A stretch of DNA of 17,704 nucleotides from Anaerolineales bacterium (GTDB taxonomy: Bacteria > Chloroflexota > Anaerolineae > 4572-78 > J111): positions 1 to 17,704 of the forward strand of contig JAAUSP010000094.1 of the NCBI GenBank assembly GCA_012032575.1, given 5' to 3'. The notes under the pieces are model-generated. The model saw nothing but the letters and a program-made list of their open reading frames with translations. It ran no database searches and was not told where the DNA came from. Within the stretch, counting starts at the first letter, position 1, and each line of letters starts with the position of its first letter. A program made the position numbers and the translations under genes. Below, in pieces: positions 10,101 through 16,811 of this stretch.

Positions 10101-10906
10101 AAAGCGACCATTCTGGCCCCCTCCAACGTGATTTACCACAACTTATGGGCCCAAACTTTTTATATCCTCACTGACTATTCCAAAGCAGTGGAACGTCTGA
10201 AAATTTCGGTTTCGATTGACCCGAAATATTCGCCTTCTTGGGTTCTTTTGGGTGATACTTACGCCGCCATGCAAAATGTTGATGAAGCCTTCAAGGCTCA
10301 CAGCCAGGCGGCCAAACTGGGCAGCGAGCTTTTTGACTCGTTTATAGATCAGCGCTTTAGTTTTTATATTTCAGCCGGCAAAACCGAGAGTCTGATCGCC
10401 GCACTGCAAGAAGCTGCCAAAGAACGTCCCACCGACCCCACCTTGCCCTGGGCCGTCGGCCACATTTACAATCTGCAAGGCCAGCCCGATCAGGCCGCCC
10501 CCTTTGTTCAGCAAGCTGTAGCCATGGGTGACGAGTCTGACCGAACCATCCGCGAATTGGCGAATATCAATCTGGCCCTTAAGCAATTCGATAGCGCGCT
10601 GCCGCTCTATCAGCGTCTCTTACAAACCAATCCTGGCGATCTTGAAGCCAACAGCGCGTTAGCCTATGTTTATGCCCAGCAGGGCCGCCTCGATGAAGCG
10701 ATCCAGGCCAACCAACTGGTTTTGCAGCAAAACCCGACGATTACGACAGCCTGAAAAATTTGGCCATCCTGTATCAACAAAAGGAACAGTGGCAAGAGGC
10801 TCTCAACGCCGCCAAACAAGCTCAGGCGGTGGCCCCAGAGTCTGAGGCCACCAATTGGACCCAATTTATCAGCGACATCGAAAACCGTCTGGCAAATGCC
10901 GGGTAA
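7135..10906 (+). CDS. O-antigen ligase/polymerase-like membrane protein with C-terminal TPR domain, two frameshifts
   Basis: The reconstructed product is about 1,257 residues, far larger than ordinary WaaL/Wzy_C proteins (~400). I chose the GTG at 7135 because AAAGGA (7121-7126) sits 8 bases upstream; an ATG at 7102 is in frame. Roughly 11 hydrophobic segments precede a long extracytoplasmic loop. Family hallmarks are SQSRGPMLG (arginine loop), VRVLIWDAAMQL, VVGYGPESMF and DRSHNETMDSLVITGVLGF, where the His matches the catalytic His of Wzy_C ligases. More membrane segments follow, split by a charged linker (~9030-9230) rich in Glu, then Arg/Lys. After a last membrane segment comes a TPR region of about eight repeats from ~9770 to the end. 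Breaks: a missing C at 8289-8290 (restoring DPLRGLPYVDRLSN) and a missing C at 10733-10735 (restoring NPDDYDSLKNLAILYQQ). It probably polymerises or transfers the glycan; the TPRs may bind partner proteins. Confidence 0.85.
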
Positions 10907-10984
10907 AGAAGATGGAGTCCAAAGCTTGCTTTGGCCCTGCTTTCAACTGAAAACACACCCGAAATCTTAGAGAGAAATCCCAAT

Positions 10985-12340
10985 ATGTATACTCAACTCT
11001 CAACCAAACTCAAAGATAAATCCGCTCAGGTTGCCGTGATTGGCCTGGGCTATGTCGGTCTGCCTCTGGCCACCGGTCTGGCTAAATGCGGCTACCGCGT
11101 TACCGGCCTCGATGCCAGCACGCCTAAAGTTGACTCCATTAATGCAGGACGCAGCTATATCCCCGATGTGCCTTCCACCGATGTAGCCGCGCTGGTCAAT
11201 ACTGCCACTCTCGGCGCTACCACCGACTACGAAACGCTGCGGGAAATGGATGTAATATTCATCTGCGTCCCCACCCCCTTTGACTCGATGAAAGCGCCCG
11301 ATCTGAGCTTTGTGCGTCAGGCGGCGCTGGGTATCGCACCCCGGTTACACGCCGGTCAATTGGTCGTCCTGCAAAGCACCACCTATCCCGGCACCACCGA
11401 AGAAGTCGTCCAGCCGATCCTCGAAGAAAGCGGCCTGATCGCCGGCCAGGATTTCTTTCTGGCCTTCTCGCCGGAGCGGATTGACCCCGGCCGCGTTGAT
11501 TTCACCGTCGAAAATACGCCCAAAGTGGTCGGCGGCATCAACCCGGAGTCAGCCAGTCTGGCCGGCGAGTTACTGGCCTATCTGACCCCCCAGATTCATT
11601 ACGTCTCCACCCCCCGCGCCGCCGAGATGACCAAATTACTGGAGAACATTTTTCGCAGCGTCAATATCGCTCTGGTCAACGAGCTGGCCATTCTCTCTGA
11701 GCGAATGGGGATTGATTTCTGGGAAGTGATCGAAGCGGCCAAAACCAAACCCTTTGGCTTTATGCCCTTTTACCCCAGCCCTGGCGTCGGCGGCCACTGT
11801 ATTCCGGTGGACCCCTACTACCTCTCCTGGAAAGCCAGAGAATATGACTTTTATACCCGCTTCATCGAACTGGCCGCCGAAGTCAACGGTGACATGCCCT
11901 ATCACACCGTCGAACTGATCGGGCGGGTCTTAAATTGCGATGGCAAAAGCTTACGCCGGGCCAACATTCTGATCCTCGGCGTGGCCTTTAAACCCAACAT
12001 TGACGATGCCCGCAACTCCCCCGCCGAGCGCGTCATCGAACTGCTCATCCGTGAGGGCGCTAAAGTTTCCTATCACGACCCCTACGTGCCCCAGTTCAGA
12101 ATCGGCGGCGATATTGTGCTCAAGGAAAAATCTTTACTGACCAATGTTCCTCTGACGGTAACTACCCTGAGCCAGTCCGATTGCACCGTTATTATCACTG
12201 GACATCGGGACCTTGATTACAAATGGATCGTCAACGAGTCCAAACGAGTTGTGGATACCGTCAACGCCACCCGGCACGTGATCGAGAATCGCGCCAGGAT
12301 TGTGCGCCTCGGCGCGCCACTGCAATTAAAAACGGAGTAG
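10985..12340 (+). CDS. Nucleotide-sugar 6-dehydrogenase (UDP-GlcNAc/ManNAc dehydrogenase type)
   Basis: This enzyme oxidises C6 of a UDP-sugar twice with NAD to give the uronic acid, supplying an activated donor to the glycan pathway. From the ATG at 10985 it has 451 residues, the usual length. It shows the Rossmann motif VAVIGLGYVGLPLA, then VPTPFDSMKAPDLS, STTYPGTTEEVV, FSPERIDPG, EMTKLLENIFRSVNIALVNE with the expected catalytic Lys217, and GVGGHCIPVDPYYL with the catalytic Cys272. Near the C-terminus GVAFKPNIDDARNSPA is the substrate and dimer region. These features fit the WbpA/WecC group (UDP-N-acetyl sugars) better than plain UDP-glucose dehydrogenase. A TTG at 10931 could extend it by 18 residues, but the ATG is placed where the family starts. 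It follows the ligase gene by 78 bases. Confidence 0.92.
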   Translation: MYTQLSTKLKDKSAQVAVIGLGYVGLPLATGLAKCGYRVTGLDASTPKVDSINAGRSYIPDVPSTDVAALVNTATLGATTDYETLREMDVIFICVPTPFDSMKAPDLSFVRQAALGIAPRLHAGQLVVLQSTTYPGTTEEVVQPILEESGLIAGQDFFLAFSPERIDPGRVDFTVENTPKVVGGINPESASLAGELLAYLTPQIHYVSTPRAAEMTKLLENIFRSVNIALVNELAILSERMGIDFWEVIEAAKTKPFGFMPFYPSPGVGGHCIPVDPYYLSWKAREYDFYTRFIELAAEVNGDMPYHTVELIGRVLNCDGKSLRRANILILGVAFKPNIDDARNSPAERVIELLIREGAKVSYHDPYVPQFRIGGDIVLKEKSLLTNVPLTVTTLSQSDCTVIITGHRDLDYKWIVNESKRVVDTVNATRHVIENRARIVRLGAPLQLKTE

Positions 12341-12352
12341 GAAGTAAGGAGT

Positions 12353-12369
12353 AGGGGAATTTTTCCCTT
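12353..12369 (+). terminator. possible rho-independent terminator after the polysaccharide cluster
   Basis: AGGGGAA and TTCCCTT can pair as a 7-bp stem (one G-T pair) with a TTT loop, 13 bases after the dehydrogenase stop, followed by ATTTCTTAAT. The stem is short and the T tract is broken, so it may be weak. Confidence 0.35.
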
Positions 12370-12432
12370 ATTTCTTAATCATAATTTTTATACTCGACGG
12401 GGGCGCAAGGTAGCAGAGCCGGATCATCCCCC

Positions 12433-12460
12433 TGTCTACCGTCTGCTGTCTACCGTCTAC
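12433..12460 (+). repeat. two tandem 14-bp units TGTCTACCGTCT(G/A)C
   Basis: TGTCTACCGTCTGC is followed immediately by TGTCTACCGTCTAC, just before the cyclophilin ribosome binding site. It is intergenic; I see no coding role. It may belong to a dispersed repeat family, or be a regulator site. Confidence 0.6.
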
Positions 12461-12480
12461 TAATCTAAAGGAGATTTTTT

Positions 12481-12966
12481 GTGGCAAAACAATACAGCAA
12501 ATACCCGGATATGGTCATTGATTCCAAAAAGACCTACAAGGCGACCATCAAAACAGCCAAAGGCGACATTGAGATTGATCTGTTTGCCGCCGACACCCCC
12601 AAAACGGTCAACAACTTTGTCTTTCTGGCCCGCGATGGTTTTTACAACGGGCTAACCTTCCACCGGGTTATCAGCAATTTTATGTCCCAGGGCGGCGACC
12701 CCAACGGCGACGGTCGAGGCGGCCCCGGTTATAAATTTGAAGATGAAACACGAGGTAACTCCAAACAAAAACACGAAACCGGCAGCCTGAGCATGGCCAA
12801 TGCCGGTCCCAACACCAACGGCTCGCAGTTCTTCATTTGCCACGGCCCGCAGCCCCACCTCGACGGCAAACACACCGTCTTTGGCAAAGTCACCTCCGGC
12901 CAAAACTTGGTCAATTCCCTCAAAAATGGGGATGTTATGACCGAAGTGATTATTACCGAGAGTTAA
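12481..12966 (+). CDS. Peptidyl-prolyl cis-trans isomerase, cyclophilin type
   Basis: A compact 161-residue single-domain cyclophilin that speeds cis-trans isomerisation of proline bonds, here without signal peptide and so probably cytoplasmic. The GTG start is fixed by a strong AAAGGAG (12467-12473) seven bases upstream. The core motif [16 protein letters not shown] contains the catalytic Arg62, Phe67, Met68 and Gln70. [19 protein letters not shown] and [11 protein letters not shown] complete the active-site wall, with His131 matching the conserved histidine. The residue equivalent to Trp121 of human cyclophilin A is His126 here, as the sequence reads PQPHLDGKH; many bacterial cyclophilins also lack this Trp. 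It stands alone between the glycan cluster and a convergent minus-strand operon, so it is probably an independent housekeeping gene. Confidence 0.96.
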   Translation: MAKQYSKYPDMVIDSKKTYKATIKTAKGDIEIDLFAADTPKTVNNFVFLARDGFYNGLTFHRVISNFMSQGGDPNGDGRGGPGYKFEDETRGNSKQKHETGSLSMANAGPNTNGSQFFICHGPQPHLDGKHTVFGKVTSGQNLVNSLKNGDVMTEVIITES

Positions 12967-12977
12967 AAAGCCAAAAT

Positions 12978-13069
12978 AGTCCACAGATAGACCCAGATTT
13001 TCACAGATGCTTTCTTATTTCTAATTTCTTATTTCTCTACCTGTGTCCATCTGTGTTCATCTGTGGACT
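12978..13069. repeat. palindromic dispersed repeat of the CCACAGAT type
   Basis: AGTCCACAGAT (12978-12988) and its exact complement ATCTGTGGACT (13059-13069) enclose a T-rich centre. Inner copies of CACAGATG and CATCTGTG allow further pairing. It fills most of the gap between the convergent cyclophilin and btpA-family genes, where it could work as a two-way terminator. Confidence 0.7.
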
Positions 13070-13076
13070 CCTCTCA

Positions 13077-13874
13077 TTACCTTACCTTATTCACCTTCTC
13101 CATAAACCCCTTCACCCGCTCAAAATCCACCGTCTGTGTCCAGTGGCCGTTGACCTTAAAATATGAGCCAATAATCAGCGCATCGGCCACCGCCAGGTAA
13201 CGATCCACATTGTCCACCGTCACCCCGGAACCGACCAGCACCGGAATTTTAACCGAAGCTTTGACCGCTTGCAGTTCTTCCAGGCTGGCCTCCTGCCCGG
13301 TCGCCACCCCGGTGACAATCACCCCATCGCTCAGGAAAAACTCGGCGGCGTGGGCCGTTTCGGCGATGTCCACATCAGCCGTGATGGCGTGGGCCGAATG
13401 TTTTTTCTTGATGTCGGTCAGCACCAAAATATGGTCCGCTCCAATCTGCCGCCGGTAGCGCAGCACTTCGCCCGCGCTGGCGTCAATATAGCCCTCATCG
13501 GCCACGTGGCCGAACACAAAACCCTCGGCCCGGATGAAGTCCATCCCGGCCGTCAAAGCTACCGCCAGGGCCTCTTTATTCGCCCCGGCCAGCACCTGCA
13601 CCCCACACGGCAGGCCGGTGGCATTTTTAACCTCGTAGCCGATCACCGCCATCGCTGCCGTAATCTCCGGCCCGACCTTTTTGTTGAGGTAAGGGATGTC
13701 GTGCATATTTTCAATCGCAATCGCATCCACCCCCGCCTCTTTGTACATCACCGCCTCTACCTTGGCCCGGGTAATGATTTCCAGCATTTTGCCGTGATGT
13801 TTCGGCGTGCCCGGCAGCGGCTCGACATGGATCATGCCGATGATAGTTTTTTTGTCTTGCAGAAAATTACTCAT
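13077..13874 (-). CDS. btpA: BtpA/SgcQ family TIM-barrel protein
   Basis: A 265-residue protein of the BtpA family, with the signature [12 protein letters not shown] close to the N-terminus, then [61 protein letters not shown] and the C-terminal phosphate-binding-like VPVLVGSG-type stretch ([18 protein letters not shown]). In cyanobacteria BtpA is linked to photosystem I stability, and SgcQ sits in a sugar phosphotransferase operon; the reaction is not established. Nothing here suggests photosynthesis, so the role is unknown. The ATG at 13874 is chosen over an upstream TTG because it overlaps the sthA stop as ATGAGTAA, a coupling arrangement. It is therefore the second gene of a two-gene minus-strand operon. 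Confidence 0.9.
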   Translation of the reverse strand: MSNFLQDKKTIIGMIHVEPLPGTPKHHGKMLEIITRAKVEAVMYKEAGVDAIAIENMHDIPYLNKKVGPEITAAMAVIGYEVKNATGLPCGVQVLAGANKEALAVALTAGMDFIRAEGFVFGHVADEGYIDASAGEVLRYRRQIGADHILVLTDIKKKHSAHAITADVDIAETAHAAEFFLSDGVIVTGVATGQEASLEELQAVKASVKIPVLVGSGVTVDNVDRYLAVADALIIGSYFKVNGHWTQTVDFERVKGFMEKVNKVR

Positions 13875-15255
13875 AAGAAACAACTCGTCCTTGCACCCGG
13901 TTGAGGCCGTTTAGCGCGGCCACGCGATAGGCTTCGGCCATCGTCGGGTAATTAAAAGTGGTATTGATAAAATACATTAAGGTGTTCGCCTCGCCCTTTT
14001 GGGCCAAAATGGCCTGGCCGATATGCACAATTTCCGACGCCTGCGAACCAAAACAGTGGACCCCCAGGATTTCCAGGGTTTCCCGATGGAACAACAATTT
14101 CAGCATCCCCACCGTCCGCCCGCTGATCTGGGCGCGGGCCAGGCTGCGAAACAGCGAATGGCCCACTTCATAGGGTACTTTGGCCTCCGTCAGCTCCCGT
14201 TCGGTCAGCCCCACCGAACTGATTTCGGGAATCGTGTAAATTCCGGTGGGAATATATTTGACCAGGTGTTGGTCGCTGGAGCCAAAAACCAGGTGCTGCG
14301 CCGCAAAACGCCCCTGGTCGTAGGCGGCGCTGGCCAGGCTGGGATAGCCGACCACATCGCCAACGGCATAAATGTGCGGCTGAGTCGTTTGGTAATCCTC
14401 GTTGATCACAATATTACCCCGGCTGTCCCGCTCCACCCCCAGCTTTTCCAGCCCCATGTTGTCGGAGTTGCCGGTGCGCCCATTGGCCCACAACAGGTAA
14501 TCACTGTGGATTTGTTTGTTGGATTTGAGATAGAGGGTCACCCCGTTATCATCCGCCTCGACCCGCTCGTACTCCTCGTTGTGGCGGATGAGTACCCCAT
14601 TTTCGCGCAGGTGATAGCTCAGGGCGTCCACAATTTCATCATCCAGAAAGGCCAGCAGCCGGTCGCGGGTATTGATCAGATTGACCTTGATCCGCAGCCC
14701 GCGAAAAATCGAGGCATATTCGCAGCCGATGACCCCCGCCCCATAAATGGTCATCGAGCGCGGCGACACCTGCAAGCGCAGCACCGAGTTGCTGTCGAGG
14801 ATGCGCGGATGGCTGAAATCCACGTCGGGCGGCTGGTACGGTCTGGCCCCGGTGGCAATCACAAAGCCCGCCGCCGTGCTGGTGTGAATCAATCCTGTGG
14901 GCGCTTTGACTGCCAGCGTATGCGCGTCGGTAAAAGACGCCCAGCCATGCAGCACTTCTACCCCGTTGCGCTCATAAAAACTCCGGCGCAGGTCCACCTG
15001 CTGACCAATCACCGATGCCGCGGATTGCAGCAGCATCGGATAATCCACCCGCCGGAAATCCCGCGTATCCTCCATCTGCTGGATAGCCTGGCGCAGCGCC
15101 TTGCTGGGAATCGTCCCGCGGTGGGTCGAGTTGCCACCCACCAACGGAAAATCATCCACCACCGCCACCCGCTTGCCAGCCTTGGCCGCCTGCATCGCCG
15201 CCCCTTCTCCGCCCGGCCCGCTGCCAATAACGATCACGTCGTAGTCGTAGGTCAT
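13867..15255 (-). CDS. sthA: Soluble pyridine nucleotide transhydrogenase family flavoprotein
   Basis: A 462-residue FAD enzyme of the pyridine nucleotide-disulfide oxidoreductase family. SthA exchanges reducing equivalents between NADPH and NAD. The N-terminal FAD motif is [21 protein letters not shown] (residues 8-28), and GTIPSKALR follows as in E. coli SthA. A second Rossmann motif, [15 protein letters not shown], binds the nicotinamide cofactor; [14 protein letters not shown] [11 protein letters not shown] binds FAD again; the dimerisation domain ends in [19 protein letters not shown]. The position of the redox disulfide reads [12 protein letters not shown]: the first cysteine, still present in E. 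coli SthA, is Ser43 and the second is already His/Thr region, so no redox disulfide can form. This agrees with transhydrogenase and not with lipoamide dehydrogenase function. GAGGAA lies 8 bases before the ATG. It overlaps btpA by 8 bases. Confidence 0.91.
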   Translation of the reverse strand: MTYDYDVIVIGSGPGGEGAAMQAAKAGKRVAVVDDFPLVGGNSTHRGTIPSKALRQAIQQMEDTRDFRRVDYPMLLQSAASVIGQQVDLRRSFYERNGVEVLHGWASFTDAHTLAVKAPTGLIHTSTAAGFVIATGARPYQPPDVDFSHPRILDSNSVLRLQVSPRSMTIYGAGVIGCEYASIFRGLRIKVNLINTRDRLLAFLDDEIVDALSYHLRENGVLIRHNEEYERVEADDNGVTLYLKSNKQIHSDYLLWANGRTGNSDNMGLEKLGVERDSRGNIVINEDYQTTQPHIYAVGDVVGYPSLASAAYDQGRFAAQHLVFGSSDQHLVKYIPTGIYTIPEISSVGLTERELTEAKVPYEVGHSLFRSLARAQISGRTVGMLKLLFHRETLEILGVHCFGSQASEIVHIGQAILAQKGEANTLMYFINTTFNYPTMAEAYRVAALNGLNRVQGRVVSYE

Positions 15256-15279
15256 AAGAATTATTCCTCATTTGTCACA

Positions 15280-15362
15280 TGTCATTCTGAACGAGCGTAG
15301 CGAAGTGAAGAATCTCCAACGCGGTAACTCTACGGTAACGCCCTGAGGATTTCAGAATGACA
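15280..15362. repeat. palindromic dispersed repeat of the TGTCATTCTGA type
   Basis: TGTCATTCTGAA (15280-15291) is matched by its exact complement TTCAGAATGACA (15351-15362). Between them is the string GAGCGTAGCGAAGTGAAGAA, a wording I recognise from dispersed repeats in many environmental bacterial genomes. It lies between the sthA start and the toxin-antitoxin operon. Confidence 0.7.
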
Positions 15363-15422
15363 GGCGAAGACTCGTTCTGTTTACTCGGATAAGGTTATGA
15401 GTGACACAATTTAGGAATTTTC

Positions 15423-15490
15423 AACCACAGATTGCGCAGATTTCACAAACTACTTTTCATTCTTTTGTGTAATCCGTGAAATCTGTGGTT
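15423..15490. repeat. second palindromic repeat of the CCACAGAT type
   Basis: AACCACAGATT (15423-15433) pairs with AATCTGTGGTT (15480-15490). An alternative pairing joins CAGATTTCAC (15438-15447) with GTGAAATCTG (15476-15485), and CACAAA with TTTGTG forms the inner stem. It shares the CCACAGAT core with the element at 12978-13069, so the sthA-btpA pair has a related palindrome on each side. The rest of the 15256-15629 gap holds only the candidate promoter described separately. Confidence 0.7.
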
Positions 15491-15572
15491 AGTTTTTAGA
15501 CAAAACGCTTCAACTACGTAACTCCTAAATATCTAACACCTAAAGCCGCCATTACCTTGAAGTCCTGCTTTA

Positions 15573-15581
15573 TGCTACAAT
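15573..15581 (+). promoter_or_regulatory. candidate extended -10 promoter of the toxin-antitoxin operon
   Basis: TGCTACAAT matches an extended -10 element (TGn + TACAAT, 5/6). No good -35 lies at normal spacing; TTGAAG at 15557-15562 is only 13 bases away. It sits about 50 bases before the antitoxin start, which has AAAGGGAG upstream. Confidence 0.4.
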
Positions 15582-15629
15582 ATCACCCAGAAATCGTTAA
15601 TCAGTATAGCGCAAAGGGAGATTTTCGCC

Positions 15630-15943
15630 ATGACCACCCTAACCCTTGACCTACCGGCTGAATTATACGAGGGCCTGCGCCTGGAGTCAGCGCGCCGGGC
15701 GAAACGATACAAACCCTGGTCCAAAAACTGCTGGCCGAACGATTGGCCCCACCGCCTACGGAGCGGGAGCGAGCCATCGCCGCCCTACGTGCCGCCGGGC
15801 TGTTGGCCGAACTCAGTCCGGAAGAAAAACAACGAGCCGCCCAAAGTACGGCAACCTTAGACGAAGTGCGGGCTGCCCTCGATAGAGCTGGTGGTAAACC
15901 GCTTAGCGAATTGATCTTGGAAATGCGCGGACCCAAGGAATGA
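15630..15943 (+). CDS. Antitoxin (VapB-like, ribbon-helix-helix-type N-terminus), one frameshift
   Basis: The reconstructed protein is about 104 residues. The N-terminus MTTLTLDLPAELYEGLRLES resembles the strand and first helix of ribbon-helix-helix antitoxins, which bind the operon promoter as dimers. The initial frame loses the match after SARRA, and the next frame continues ETIQTLVQKLLAERLAPPPTERERA, completing helix two and a charged helical C-terminal half (LSPEEKQRAAQSTATLDEVRAALDRAGGKPLSELILEMRG) that would wrap the toxin. A missing G in the run 15697-15699 accounts for this. AAAGGGAG (15614-15621) supports the ATG at 15630. The stop overlaps the PIN toxin start as ATGA, the usual layout of type II modules. 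If the frameshift is real, the antitoxin would lose its toxin-binding half, which is hard to reconcile with an intact toxin next door. Confidence 0.75.
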
Positions 15944-16407
15944 ACTTTCTTTATTTCGACTCCAGCGCCCTGGTCAAACGCTATCTAACAGAAATTGGTA
16001 GCACCTGGATTCTGGCCCGTACTGATCTCGTCGCTGGAACCACGATTGTAGTATCCGAAATTACCCGTGTTGAAGTGGCCGCAGCCTTTGCCGCCCGGCA
16101 TCGAGCCTCTGGCGGTATTTCGCGCCAGGAGCGTGACGATGCGCTTAACCTGCTGCTCAGACATTTTGATACGGAGTACCAAATTGCCTCGCTTGACCGA
16201 GTAACCATTAGTCGAGCGGTTAACTTGACCCAGACCTACCGTTTACGAGGTTACGATGCCATTCAACTGGCAACGGCCCTGGCGACAAACCAGGCCCTCA
16301 CCGCCGCCGGACTCCCCGGCTTAACCTTTATCGCCGCCGATGACGATCTGCTGGCAGCGGCTCAACGCGAGGGATTAGCTACCAATAACCCCAACCATCA
16401 GCCATAG
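15940..16407 (+). CDS. PIN-domain ribonuclease toxin (VapC-like)
   Basis: An intact 155-residue PIN-domain protein. Such toxins are magnesium-dependent endoribonucleases that cut tRNA, rRNA or mRNA when freed from their antitoxin. The acidic active-site residues are in their expected places: Asp7 in YFDSSALVKRY, Glu45 in EITRVEVAAAF (with Glu40 nearby), Asp106 in RLRGYDAIQLATAL and the Asp134-136 cluster in FIAADDDLLAAAQREG. Its start overlaps the antitoxin stop by four bases. The family of PIN domains of this length with 'GYDAIQLATA' is typical of type II modules in Chloroflexota and Cyanobacteria. A fragment repeating its last ~15 residues occurs downstream, pointing to a duplicated module. 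RNA target unknown. Confidence 0.92.
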   Translation: MNFLYFDSSALVKRYLTEIGSTWILARTDLVAGTTIVVSEITRVEVAAAFAARHRASGGISRQERDDALNLLLRHFDTEYQIASLDRVTISRAVNLTQTYRLRGYDAIQLATALATNQALTAAGLPGLTFIAADDDLLAAAQREGLATNNPNHQP

Positions 16408-16434
16408 TTATATAGTCAAACTAATGGTAGTGTT

Positions 16435-16662
16435 ATCACTCGTTTGGTCTGTCCAAAGTCCTCATTTCGAGTCGTGATCACTCGTTTGGTCTGCCAAAGT
16501 CCTCATTTCGAGTCGTGATCACTCGATTCGGCTGCCCAAAGCCTTCATTTCGAGTCGCAATCACTCGTTTGGGCTGCCGAACTTGTCTTTTCCAGTCGCG
16601 ATCACTTGATTCGGCTGCCCGAAGCCTTCATTTCGAGTCGCGATCACTCGTTTGGGCTGCCC
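16435..16662. repeat. tandem array of 41-42 bp units, about 5.5 copies
   Basis: Units begin at 16435, 16477, 16518, 16560, 16601 and 16643 (last one partial), each starting ATCACT(C/T)G. Most contain TTCATTTCGAGTCG or CTCATTTCGAGTCG, and alternate between 'TCGTTTGG' and 'TCGATTCGG' forms. At each unit junction CGAGT and ACTCG form a dyad around a 7-base centre. In unit 2, TTTGG and CCAAA form a second short dyad. Units are contiguous, without unique spacers. The array lies between an intact toxin-antitoxin pair and a decayed copy of it. Confidence 0.85.
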
Positions 16663-16787
16663 TTGATAGAGCCGGAGGCAAACCCCTCAACGAGATGATT
16701 TTGGAGATGCGGGGGCAAAGGAATGAACTCCTCATAGCCGCCGATGATGATCTCATGGCGACCGCTCGAAACGAGGGGGGCGGATGA
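16660..16787 (+). pseudogene. remnant of a second antitoxin/PIN-toxin module
   Basis: Translation from 16660 gives ALDRAGGKPLNEMILEMRG, matching the antitoxin tail ALDRAGGKPLSELILEMRG of the intact pair upstream. This is followed almost at once by IAADDDLMATARNEG, matching the PIN toxin tail IAADDDLLAAAQREG. Thus the antitoxin C-terminus and PIN C-terminus are joined, with about 120 PIN residues deleted between them. The AAAGGAATGAACT junction, equivalent to the intact antitoxin stop/PIN start, is still readable. The front of the antitoxin is replaced by the tandem repeat array. It is open in one frame with the array but I see no reason to think it is expressed. Confidence 0.8.
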
Positions 16788-16811
16788 CTACAATCACTCT
16801 CTAACTAAATT

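Noticed and set aside
10931..10984. TTG start extending the dehydrogenase by 18 residues
   Set aside because: The added residues do not fit the family, which begins shortly before the Rossmann motif; the ATG at 10985 is better placed.
13999..15300. 433-residue open frame on the + strand opposite sthA
   Set aside because: It is the antisense shadow of the well-conserved sthA gene; its composition is low-complexity and no family motif is visible.
16435..16662. CRISPR array
   Set aside because: Units are contiguous with no unique spacers, differ from one another, and no cas genes are nearby.
16515..16787. Open frame of 90 residues as an independent gene
   Set aside because: The first half is translated tandem repeat and the second half is the fused remnant of antitoxin and PIN tails; there is no ribosome binding site.
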